Shown: one piece after another, positions 19,001-26,265 of the stretch
How positions within the stretch are numbered: position 1 is the stretch's first letter
How the letters are laid out: each line of letters begins with the position of its first letter
DNA from: Hippasteria phrygiana
Lineage: Eukaryota; Echinodermata; Asteroidea; Valvatida; Goniasteridae
Direction of reading: 5' to 3'
Assembly (NCBI GenBank): GCA_037893225.1
Contig: JAZGUH010000123.1
Location: 124,001 to 188,000, forward strand
Length of the DNA stretch: 64,000 bases
Made by a program: the position numbers and the translations under genes
The notes under the pieces: model-generated
What the model was told of the DNA's origin: nothing
Seen by the model: only the letters and a program-made list of their open reading frames with translations
Databases searched by the model: none

Positions 19001-21604
19001 CACCCACCTAATCCTTCTGTCAATTTTGAATAGAAAATCAAATCCAGTGTAACAAACTTGTCCATGTTGGAAATCATGCTTTAGCCCTGCAACTTTAAGA
19101 ACAGATCTTGATCAAACTTGCCATTTCTGATTGAAAAATACAGCTTGAGAAAATATAGTTCAGCTGGGATTTGTTTTCTGAAATTGACAAATAGAAATGT
19201 TGAGTTGTGGCCAACTGTCCAAATATGTCAATTTGTGAAATGAAATGTTCAAATCATGTTGACGCCATCTATAATTCCTGCCAAACTTTGGAGGGAAATA
19301 GTTTTGTCTGGCAATAGCTTTATATAAACACTTTATGTCTGTCTGTTGTGCATGTTTGATGAAATGTTTATTTTGGCACAGCCATGTGTAAATAATAAAT
19401 GTGTGATGCACACAATTTGTTCATTTTTACAAAAAAAAACTTGTAGACAGGCCTAGAATGTCTGCTGGCCAAGGCATAGAAGTTTTCTCTTGATGAAGCG
19501 GCACTCTTGTAAATAAACCAAAATTTCTCTAGAAAGAAGTGAAGGGGCACAGTGGAAAGGACCTTTAAAAAGACAAAGTCCAAGTACTTTTGTAATATTC
19601 AAGTTATTTTCACTTCATAATTTATTTTGTTCCTACAAGCGAGCCACATCATGCAAAAGTCCTTTTTTCTCTTATATTACAAGTCCGTATTCCTCTACTC
19701 AAAGTAACAAGAAGTTTGAGTATGTGCAAGATGTACTGTCTGTACTGTTTGACAAATTATTTTTTTTTTCTCTTAAGGAATGTTCAAATTCTCTTATTTT
19801 GACAAGAAAACACCATTTGTTGGTCTATTTTGGGCATCTGCATATATAAAAAAAAAGAAAAAAACAGAAGTTTATTCTAGGTTACTTTTGCGCCACTAAC
19901 GCACCAAAAGATTCAGCCTGGGAGAACTGAACTATTGTTGGGCGGAAGGTTTTAAGTTTGTAAAGTAATTATTTGATAACTGGACGTGGGTGTATTTTTT
20001 TATAACAAAATAGCAATTAAGAAAGAAAAAATAATTTTTCAGGGAGAAACTTGAAAAGAGTAGGACAGTATATGTTATTATATTCGTATGAGCATAAAGG
20101 TTTTTGTGGATATTTTAAAAATGACACAAGTGGCTATTTTTTTCGAAATCAAGAGGTAATATATTTAAGCAAGATTTGCTTGTGTAAGAACCCCCTGGTG
20201 AACAAATTCCATAGTGTGTACTATTTTAGGATAGTTATATTTCTTTGCATTCATTTGATTTCTTTTGCTTCATTTGACAGGGTATAGTGTCACTGTGTGT
20301 TTTGTTTGAGAGCCTGCTCCAGGCGAGCCAGCCACAACTCTTCTATCACCTCAGGGAAATTGGTGCTCAGCCGTAAGTTTCTCAGAACTCATTATTGGCC
20401 TGGGCATATTGGGAGAAACAAAAGCTGAAACAAAAGCTATTAGATGTGCAGAGCCTCAAAATTTGAAGAAAAAAAATATGACTCACTTCTGGTCAAACAG
20501 ACGTGCCTGTTCAAACATTTGAACGTGTACACATACATACATTTAATTAGCTGTGTACAGCTAATTAAATGTATGTATGGGTACAGGTTCAGATGTTTTA
20601 AATCGCTCTGTTAACATGAATCGTAACTTGGAAGATGGATTTTCAGTTTTTGTGGAATTGCTCTGTATTTTGTTAAGAATCAATTATTGTTTGTCAGTCT
20701 TTCGTGAATAGTTTCTGTCGATGTATGTCATTCTTTCTTGAATATTTTCTTTCATTGTTTGTTAATCTTTCGTGAATAGTTTCTGTCAATGTTTGTCATT
20801 CTTTCGTGAATATTTTCTTTCATTGTTTGTCAGTCTTTCGTGAATAGTTTTAATTACTGTTTAATCCATCTTATCCTCCTAGTTTAAGGATTGCCTTCAA
20901 GTGGTTGATGCGTGCATTCTCAGGCTACCTGGCCAGTGACCAGCTACTGCTGCTGTGGGATCGAATCCTGGCCTATGGATCATTACAACTACTGGCTCGT
21001 AAGTAATTGTTAACTTTTCTCTTGGAACATTTTATTGTGTACAAGTGGTTAAAATTTCTGGATTACTAGTCTGTGTAATTAACATTTGCATAGCAATCGC
21101 TTATGATATGTGCATATTCCATGATTAATTATGCAAGCCAATCACCTCTTGCCTAAAGGTTTTGACCAATCAATAGGAGTCAACTATCATGCCTTTCCAA
21201 GTCAGAATCTCTTGCAGACATTTGTTTTGTGTGCAGGCCACCTTGTTCATTAATGCAGTCAGGTCAGCTGACAACTGCATGAGAAATCCTGAAGTCAGCT
21301 CCGAGTGGCTAGTGCACAGGGTCGCATAAACTTTGCATGAATGCATAAAACGGACAGTCATGTGATATGCAAAGGGTTGTCATCTGGGATGGAAATAGTG
21401 ACCATCTAGCTGATGAGGTGTTATGTTCCCATCTAATAAGCAGTTATTGTGTTTGTGTTGACAGTGTTAGCGGCGGCCATCTTTGCATTCCGACGTGTCA
21501 ATCTGATGGAGACGTCATCCTTTGCAGCTGCTGATGCTGTCATGGCCGACCTAACAACCCTTCAGGTTATTCCTCTCATGCAGATCTTCATGTTTCCAAC
21601 ATAG
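9970..21604 (+). CDS. TBC1D19: TBC1D19 (TBC1 domain family member 19), C-terminal half, 7 exons, 5' part missing
   Basis: Seven exons join in frame to give 252 residues and a stop: 9970-10044, 12810-12957, 15028-15105, 18027-18136, 20281-20372, 20883-20998 and 21465-21604. All introns are GT-AG and split codons are completed at each junction. The product reads colinearly with what I remember of vertebrate TBC1D19 (about 526 aa) from roughly residue 275 to the end, through blocks such as HDLLVDSL, KSYIRG, IPFHGFSMY, RLHTISSHP, LFYHLREIGAQP, LLLLWDRILAY and a C-terminus near IFMF. The family carries a TBC fold, normally a GTPase-activating domain for Rab proteins on membranes. The usual arginine- and glutamine-finger motifs are not seen here, so GAP activity is doubtful. 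I could not find the N-terminal exons in 1-9969, so they probably lie upstream of the window. The gene converges on MYCBP2. Confidence 0.93.
10060..10490. mobile_element. Foldback element dense in AACTGGT / ACCAGTT
   Basis: About 430 bp with many copies of CAACTGGT, first mainly as AACTGGT and then, towards the right, as ACCAGTT. Its edges, GAAATTCCCAGTTGAAAC on the left and GTTTCAACTGGAATTTTCAC on the right, are inverted copies. It starts only 16 bp after TBC1D19 exon a. No duplication could be fixed. Confidence 0.6.
10595..10770 (+). repeat. tRNA-derived SINE with Pol III A and B boxes
   Basis: The A box TGGTCGAGTGG (10611-10621) and B box GGTTCGAATCC (10656-10666) are at tRNA-like spacing, and the head resembles tRNA-Ser (GTCGAGTGGTTAAG). 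The 5' and 3' acceptor strands do not pair, so it is not a working tRNA. A hairpin-rich body follows (GCCTGTGAA...TTCACACAGGC). Confidence 0.75.
11433..11825 (+). repeat. 198-bp tandem duplication, two near-identical copies
   Basis: 11433-11630 and 11631-11825 are almost base-for-base the same, beginning CAGAGAGGATCAACTC. Only a handful of differences are seen, such as GGCGCTCGG against GGTGCTCGG. Each contains CAATGGACCTACGAAG, an end sequence also found in the MITE at 14498-14858. Confidence 0.9.
12119..12240 (+). repeat. Dispersed repeat, inverted copy at 25140-25285
   Basis: CGTTGGAAAAATGATATAAA, CCACTTTTCTTGA, CAGGTGCCAT and ATTTCGTAATAATTCAGTA recur in reverse orientation directly beside the left edge of the satellite array. 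Confidence 0.7.
12409..12600 (+). repeat. Dispersed repeat, copy 2 of 7209-7400
   Basis: It has the same order of shared blocks as 7209-7400, with moderate divergence. It lies in the intron before TBC1D19 exon b. Confidence 0.75.
12810..12957 (+). CDS. TBC1D19: TBC1D19 exon b
   Basis: 148 bp, entering in phase 0 after CTCATCAG and leaving after one base of a Gly codon at donor GTACGT. It encodes the helix block YFVFEDFLYQVLLVFSRD and ends KSYIR. It starts DVKLTA, where a canonical TBC domain would have the IxxDxxR arginine-finger motif. Here the D is kept but the R position is a leucine. Confidence 0.92.
13050..13716. mobile_element. hAT-like MITE, GGTATCTGCAGGT ends
   Basis: The left end GGTATCTGCAGGTCTTTAAA is mirrored at the right (reverse complement CAGGGTATCTGCACGTTTTA). 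Both arms carry AAAAAGTCTTA repeats. The flanks are only partly alike (GTAGGGGC against GTAGGATC). I recall this end sequence from hAT-like families in other animals. Confidence 0.65.
14498..14858. mobile_element. MITE with GGACCTAC ends
   Basis: The left end GGACCTACAAGGAAATAATG and the inverted right end (reverse complement GGACCTACGAAGATATGACA) both continue to GTGTTTAC. The inside is unique. Confidence 0.55.
15028..15105 (+). CDS. TBC1D19: TBC1D19 exon c
   Basis: 78 bp, from acceptor GATTTTAG to donor GTAAGT. It completes the split Gly codon and encodes MLGMEEYAVIYPPNG followed by IIPFHGFSMY. This is the region where ordinary TBC domains carry the YxQ glutamine finger, which I do not see. 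It leaves one base of a Val codon for the next exon. Confidence 0.92.
15578..15856 (-). other. Unidentified 92-codon open frame, possible decayed gene
   Basis: A - strand frame begins MERTGKSMRGTGAKMAVTKS and contains NIIGTAGQDAPVIIKLAKIY. The composition is more protein-like than the surroundings, and the segment is locally G+C-richer. It ends shortly before a C23 run. I do not recognise it. It could be a processed pseudogene fragment or chance. Confidence 0.25.
16937..17112. mobile_element. PIF/Harbinger-like palindromic MITE, TAA duplication
   Basis: 176 bp, nearly a perfect inverted repeat: AGCCCGGTTCATACTTC at the left and its mirror AAGTATGAACCGGGCT at the right. It is flanked by TAA (16934-16936 and 17113-17115). 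Inner arms carry GCGAATGCGAAGCGAATTT-like text and TGACGTCA. Confidence 0.8.
17276..17435 (+). repeat. Truncated copy of the TTAACCC / GCTTGGCTGCACAAGCC repeat family
   Basis: It starts TTAACCCTTTGAAGCCAG and shares CAGTGCCACCAG, AATCCATTGTTGGATTATTG and ACGCTTGGCTGCACAAGCC with 23158-23397, 43340-43500 and 56345-56510. Confidence 0.65.
17446..17946 (+). mobile_element. Partial CAGTGTTGTAGTC element carrying the 12-bp array
   Basis: The left end CAGTGTTGTAGTCAAGACC is followed by CATCACAAGAGCAC-type repeats, then by unique sequence shared with 22186-22390 (GCTATTCAAATGA, GCATTCCTTTGTCAT, GTTACTTGTG), then the array. No inverted right end is seen after the array, so this end is lost or the array replaced it. 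Confidence 0.6.
17615..17946 (+). repeat. Perfect tandem array, 27 x 12 bp GGTCTTGTGCAC
   Basis: 27 identical 12-bp units (17615-17938) plus an 8-bp partial unit. Each unit contains the palindrome GTGCAC. Because 12 is a multiple of 3 and no stop arises, all frames but one stay open on both strands. These are not genes. The array ends about 80 bp before TBC1D19 exon d. Confidence 0.97.
18027..18136 (+). CDS. TBC1D19: TBC1D19 exon d
   Basis: 110 bp, from acceptor CTCCATTAG to donor GTAAGA. It completes the Val codon and encodes APLCFVYSDPYKLYYIFREM, then a block ending RLHTISSHPQ. The upstream intron holds a perfect 27-unit 12-bp tandem array ending only about 80 bp before this exon. Confidence 0.93.
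18156..19050. mobile_element. Second copy of the CACTGTGAAC MITE, split by a hAT element
   Basis: It begins CACTGTGAACCCACTGGATG and ends near TTTGAATAGAAAATCAAATCCAGTGT (19024-19047). The middle is interrupted at 18263-18865 by another transposon. The order of insertion is therefore clear. Confidence 0.5.
18263..18865. mobile_element. hAT-type element with GTACTCG arrays
   Basis: The left end is CAGTGTTGGAATACTTGTAC and the right end, read inverted, CAGTGTTGGAGTTGAGTCC. The flanks ATCCTACT and ATTCCTACT agree except for one inserted base. Both arms are packed with TACTCG/GGACTCGG motifs, and the centre is unrelated A+T-rich DNA. It lies in the intron after TBC1D19 exon d. Confidence 0.75.
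20281..20372 (+). CDS. TBC1D19: TBC1D19 exon e
   Basis: 92 bp, from acceptor CATTTGACAG to donor GTAAGT. It encodes GIVSLCVLFESLLQ, then QPQLFYHLREIGAQ, and ends with two bases of a Pro codon. The FYHLREIGAQP block is nearly identical to the vertebrate protein as I recall it. Confidence 0.94.
20532..20579. other. Perfect hairpin, 22-bp arms, 4-nt loop
   Basis: Arm 20532-20553 (CATACATACATTTAATTAGCTG) is exactly complementary to 20558-20579 with loop TGTA. It is intronic and may be a cruciform or a very small MITE. Confidence 0.9.
20688..20855 (+). repeat. Minisatellite, about 32-bp unit
   Basis: Five alternating units of TTTGTCA-TTCTTTCGTGAATA and TTTTCTTTCATTG make a roughly 64-bp dimer. 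It ends about 30 bp before exon f of TBC1D19. Confidence 0.85.
20883..20998 (+). CDS. TBC1D19: TBC1D19 exon f
   Basis: 116 bp, from acceptor TCCTCCTAG to donor GTAAGT. It completes Pro and encodes LRIAFKWLMRAFSGYLASDQ and then LLLLWDRILAYGS. The LLLLWDRIL stretch is the typical C-terminal TBC motif (WDxxL). Confidence 0.94.
21465..21604 (+). CDS. TBC1D19: TBC1D19 exon g, last coding exon with stop
   Basis: 140 bp from acceptor GTTGACAG to the stop TAG at 21602-21604. It encodes LLAAAIFAFRRVNLMETS, then a helix AAADAVMADLTTLQ, and ends QIFMFPT. The last residues align in position with the vertebrate C-terminus, so this is the natural end of the protein. The 3' UTR starts at 21605. I see no clean AATAAA close by, only ATTAAA variants near 21819-21840. 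Confidence 0.93.
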
Positions 21605-22185
21605 ATCCTTTGCAAACTCTACCAGTTAGCATAAATTTGATTTTAATTGCAAAACCGGAACGGTAGTTTCTTGACTTTAGGCTTATTAAACCTCCTAAAC
21701 ACGAATGATTGCCATAGTCGCGGTTAAAAAAAAGACCACCTGGCGGTTGTCTATACACACATTTCTGTGCATGCTCAATCTATTCATGTTTCAATATTAT
21801 GAAATAGTAAGTCCATTTTTAATTAAATAACTTTTTATTAAAATCACTCGGAATGAGTTTAAAGATCCCATGCTCCCACAGCCTACCTCTTTTGAAAGTA
21901 TAACCGATCCAGGAAGTTTATTGGTTTACCAATTGTAAACATGCTTGCTTCAGCCATCATTAGTGTTGCCGTTGATACATTGTACATGCAGAAATCAAGA
22001 TTACATGCGGCAATTCGGTCGATTCACAACTAAGTGTGCCACCAGCAGCAAGCCGGGAAAGGCCAATTTCCTACTTTCGGACTGTACATCACCTCTATCG
22101 CGTTGTATTAGATGGTGGACAGTACAGCAGTATGGATCTCGCGCGAATGTGAGTGGACGAGTTTAAGCAATTTTTGAATAATCAG

Positions 22186-22390
22186 CAGAGATGTAGTAGA
22201 GTCCATCGCAAGTCCATCACAAGCCCTCTAGTCCTAATTCCAATCACAAGCTATTCAAATGAGCTTTGACAAAGGCATTCCTTTGTCATTGTTCATCCAG
22301 TTACTTGTGACCAGCTTTATGAAAGCACTTCTGACTGGGCTTGCAAAAGTACTTGTGAAAGTACTTGCAGGGACTCAACTCCAACTTTTG
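22186..22390 (+). mobile_element. Decayed relative of the 17446-17946 element, array unexpanded
   Basis: It begins CAGAGATGTAGTAGAGTCC and ends near GGGACTCAACTCCAAC. It shares the inner sequence of 17446-17946 (GCTATTCAAATGAGC, AAGGCATTCCTTTGTCATTG, CAGTTACTTGTG) but has only two or three units like AAAGTACTTGTG where the other has 27 copies. Confidence 0.6.
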
Positions 22391-22859
22391 AGAAGAGGTG
22401 TAAAAAGTACGGTCGATGCATTGGCGATACCCACTTCCGGTTTTGCGAGGTCGACTTTTTCCCATGATGCATTTCGTAATTTGGCCGCTTGCCGCTGGCG
22501 GTGCCCGAGCTGTGAATAGACCGAATTGCATGGTGGGAGATACAGTCCGCTTAAGGCATTTGATGACATAATTTGATAAGATATCTCTTGCTGCTCTGAT
22601 TATTAGAAGTTTAAGTATCCAAATGGGGCACCAATGGAAATTTGCCAATGACGAGAGGAAATGAATGAGTTAAACAGCACCTGTTCTTGGAATCTCGTAT
22701 CTCACTCAGAGATAAGATTCACCTCGGTTTCAGTCTTTTGTTAGAAAGATTGTAGGATTATCTTTTCATGAGTAATCCGTGTGTAGACGTGGGTTCTCAG
22801 TTTGTCATCCAATTAAAGGGAATTTTGTTTTTCCTTTGGCGAGAGTTTGCCTACAAACT

Positions 22860-23085
22860 GGGGCTGATTTCACAGAGTTGCTGAGCACAAATTTGCTTAG
22901 CACAAACAAATTCATGCTCAGTAAAAACAGGTTACCAGCCAAAACTAAATGTGGTTTTCATGTGGAACACCAGCCACAAGCAGTATGCATCACATGAAAG
23001 TCTGGTTAGTAGTCCTGTGTTTACCAAGGAAGACTTTTCATGCTAAGCAAATTTGTATGCTTAACAGCTTCATGAAACTAACCCC
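22860..23085. mobile_element. MITE with GGGGCTGATTTCACAGAG ends
   Basis: The left arm runs from GGGGCTGATTTCACAGAG to AAATTTGCTTAGCA. The right arm, inverted, reads GGGGTTAGTTTCATGAAGC to AAATTTGCTTAGCA (23040-23085). I associate this end type with invertebrate deuterostome genomes, from memory only. Confidence 0.7.
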
Positions 23086-23157
23086 TGCTCTATAAACTGT
23101 AAACAGATTCAAACTCTCGATAGGAAGAGTATATTCTAACAACTGTGCTAGTATTAA

Positions 23158-23397
23158 CCCCTTGCGTACGGATGCCGCAAATATGCGCAAAAAAACATTG
23201 CCACCAGACCGGATGACGCAATTGTCCGCCGTTTGTGCAGTTTAAATCCATTGTTGGATTAAACAGTGCCACCAGCCCTGATGACACCATTGGCCGCTGT
23301 TTGTGCAGTTTTAATCCATTGTTGGATTATTGTGTACAAGTTACGCTTGACTGCCATAACCGCCGCGCCACCCCTGTAAAATACCATACTCAAGGGG
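23158..23397. mobile_element. piggyBac-like MITE with TTAA duplication
   Basis: CCCCTTGCGTACGG at the left is inverted at the right as CCATACTCAAGGGG, flanked by TTAA (23154-23157 and 23398-23401). TTAA target and CCC ends fit piggyBac. The inside holds two copies of TTTGTGCAGTTT-AATCCATTGTTGGATTA. Confidence 0.7.
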
Positions 23398-23685
23398 TTA
23401 AGATAAACAAATAAGTTATTGTTTTCCTTTCCCTTTTCTTTCTGTTTGTGTACGAAAATAGTTTAGACCTGCAATGTCCATGCTCTGTCCTCCTACAAAC
23501 GAATAATGGAGGAAAACTGTACATTTTGTATTTTTAAACGAAAAAAAGAAATGCTTACTGTGCAGTCTATTTGGTGTTAACAGTAGGAGGGTCCCACTCC
23601 CGTTTCAAAAATTGAAACTTATCAACTGTGTTACTTATCCCCAATCAATTGTTTGTGGAATGTTTCATTGGAAAGTAGGGCTGTC

Positions 23686-24055
23686 CCGAATATACTGAAT
23701 ATTCGATCGCCAAGCGAATATTCGATATATATGCACATACAGATACGACTCTGATGTTGTTTTTAATAGAAAAGTTACCACGCTTAGCAGTGTCAGATGC
23801 CGCATTTTTGTCAATCATAACTTTTGTGGGCGGAGGTTTATTGTTCCCGTCCGTAAAAACCCTCGATACAACAGGGGCATGCCAAAAAATGCCGTTTTAA
23901 CGGTCCATTGCTTTTACATGCAATGTTTTTTTTTACCGGTGCGGCATGCACTGAAAAACTTGATCGGCGAGTAACAATTATTTGAATATCCGTTCAAACC
24001 CAGTTTTGAATATTCAAATACTAAGTTAATCGAAAATGAACAGTTCTAAGCTCAA
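23686..24055. mobile_element. TAGGGCTGTCCCGAATA element with GAATATTCG motifs
   Basis: The left end is TAGGGCTGTCCCGAATA and the inverted right end TAGAACTGTTCATTTTCGAT. The arms are rich in GAATATTCGA. It is another case of short motif repeats lying inside the ends. No duplication is visible. Confidence 0.5.
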
Positions 24056-24072
24056 AGTTATCTAATGCTAAC

Positions 24073-24140
24073 AAGTCGCAGGTTCGAATCCCGCTCCTGC
24101 CAGTTTCTTGGTTCACTTTGAAAATTAGCAATCCAATTAG
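24073..24140 (+). repeat. tRNA-derived SINE fragment, sister of 4945-5012
   Basis: B-box GGTTCGAATCC inside GCAGGTTCGAATCCCGCTCC, followed by CAGTTTCTTGGTTCACTTTG. Confidence 0.6.
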
Positions 24141-24382
24141 AACATTTATGTTTCGGGGTGCCACCCATACAAAGCACAGACACAGTATGACCTTGTTAAT
24201 AGTTCTGTCGTTTCCATTTGTTGCAAAGATTTAGATGTGATGGTTGAAAGTGAATTGAAAGAAATGGAGTAATAACTCCACTTAGAGACAAGATAAGTTC
24301 AGGTTTAATTTTGTAAACATTTTATTGAGATAAATGGATCCAATTTCTGTCAAGTTTATGTTCATTGAGATCCAATATTTGT

Positions 24383-25086
24383 CAGTGTTGTAGGTCTCGA
24401 GACCAGTTTTTCCTGGTCTCGGTCTCGGTACCCCGTGGTCTCGGTATCGAGACCACCAATATTGTATACAAACAGCACATGTGCAGAATCGATTACAGCA
24501 CGCTTGACTCGACTCGACTCGAGATGTATAATTGTGCAGTACATGTATATGACAACTTCTTGTTTACAGAATCGATTACAGTACGCTCTACTCGACTAAA
24601 GATTTATAAACGTGCAGTACATGACATGATGACAACCTCGTTTCTTTGCCGTGTACGCGTGCCCAAACGTACATGTAGCGCATTAGCTTCATGTATGGGA
24701 AGTTGGGAACGACATGCTCAAATACACGATCTACGTGTACGTGTGGTATTACGATCAGCGGCGTGTACTCTATACCGCTTAAAGCCATCGCGGTCGTTTC
24801 TAGTACAGCTGGACATTGTTTTTTCGAGTCAAGATGTCGATATACATGTAATGTAAACATGTAACCGGATAAATGGTCAGTTAACTGTGTAACCGCAGCC
24901 TTATTCTTGATGTCAATAAATACGGTTTACTTGTACATGTACATGTATACTCCTTTGCACATAGGCTAATGCATATGGAAATTTGTGATCTTTTTGCATT
25001 CTTTTATTATGTAAATGACATTCGAGGTCTCGGACCATTAGGTCTCGGTCTTGGTCTCGGACTTCGGGGTCTTGACTACAACACTG
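24383..25086. mobile_element. hAT-type element with GGTCTCG arrays and perfect 8-bp TSD
   Basis: The left end is CAGTGTTGTAGGTCTCGAGACC and the right end, inverted, CAGTGTTGTAGTCAAGACC. It is flanked by ATATTTGT at 24375-24382 and 25087-25094, an exact 8-bp duplication. Both arms carry GGTCTCGG/CGAGACC repeats. The centre (24490-24900) is G+C-richer with no recognised protein. A long + frame across it (24365-24856) is not a gene. Confidence 0.82.
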
Positions 25087-25139
25087 ATATTTGTGTTTAT
25101 AAAATCTTATTTAAATGTTGTGTACACAATTGGTAATCC

Positions 25140-25285
25140 TCCAATTTTTTTTTTACTGAATTATTACGAAATACCTTACTAGACTATAAGTTGATAGTAG
25201 TCTCAATCATCTCAATGATGGCACCAGGTGTGCTGTCGTCAAGAAAAGTGGACATTTATATCGTTTTCCAACGATTTCCCGTTCT
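25140..25285 (-). repeat. Dispersed repeat abutting the satellite, inverted copy of 12119-12240
   Basis: It is the reverse complement of the 12119-12240 blocks. Its left half is cut off at about 25295, where satellite units begin. Confidence 0.7.
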
Positions 25286-25467
25286 ATAGCCTTGTTTTCA
25301 TCTTCTTTTTTGTGAAAAACGTTACTTCCAAAACATTACTCAAAAACTTCAAATGGCAAGGCCTTGTTTTCATAATTTTTGTGTGAAAAACGTTACTTTC
25401 CAAACTTTACTCAAAAACTTCAAATTTGGCGAAATGGCAAGGCAATTTCCTTGTTTTCATCATTTTT

Positions 25468-26265
25468 GTCTCGCCTGAATGAAGTTCAGAAAGAGACTAT
25501 GCAATCACTACTTCTGTACAAAGTCCGTATGTAGTCCGTAGTCCATATGTAGTCCGTCCTTATGTGTCAATTTGGTTAAAGTTTCGACAAATTAGTCTTA
25601 TATGCAAAGTTGAAGTCCGATTGCAATCAAACTTGGGTCATGCATTCAATATTGCAACTTTATATGAAGCATGTGTCAAAGGTCAAGTACAAAGGTCATT
25701 TGAGGTCAAGTTGTAAAATAGGCTGGAATTGTCCAACTTGTCTCATTTGAAAACCGGAAGTCCGATTGCAATCAAACTTGGGTCATGCATTCAATATTGC
25801 AACTTTATATGATGCATGTGTCAAAGGTCAAGTACTGAGGTCAAAGGTCATTTGAGGTCAAGTTGTAAAATAGGCTGGAATTGTCCAACTTGTCTCATTT
25901 GAAAACCGGAAGTCCAATTGGAATCAAACTTGGGTCATGCATTCAATAGTGCAACCTTTATATGATGCTTGTGTCAAAGGTAAAGTACTGAGGTCAAAGT
26001 GATACCTTTATATGATGGTCGTGTCAGTAATCTCCATGCTTTCATCCTCTCTCGTCTCGCACCCCACTCACACTTCAATAAGTTTGGACAACATTTTCCT
26101 TCCACATTGCTTTTGTCACCTACCATTGTTTTAGGCATGCTCATCGGTTCTTGCTCGTGATAACTTACCATTTCATTCTCTTTTTACACTAACCCTTGCT
26201 CCTTCAACCGTTATCAGTGCCCCTGCATTATTCCCAGGTAATCACAAAACTAAAGCAGGCGAGAC
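25468..26265. mobile_element. Element inserted in the inverted edge of the satellite
   Basis: Ends GTCTCGCCTG (25468) and CAGGCGAGAC (26256-26265) are inverted copies. It interrupts the reversed satellite units. Inside is a 145-152 bp tandem repeat in about 2.5 copies (25600-25990), with CAATCAAACTTGGGTCATGC and AAAGGTCAAGTACTGAGGTC in each. Confidence 0.65.

Larger units (their letters stand above)
21605..25290. other. Intergenic DNA downstream of TBC1D19
   Basis: No exon is recognised. It contains the repeats listed separately. A short segment at 21700-21780 (GACCACCTGG, GGTTGTCTATAC, GCATGCTCAATCTATTC) belongs to the family at 43340 and 56345. 22400-22850 and 23400-23680 show nothing clear. 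Confidence 0.6.

Noticed and set aside
24365..24856. 163-codon + frame
   Set aside because: It starts outside and ends inside a transposon with clear ends, and no domain is recognisable.
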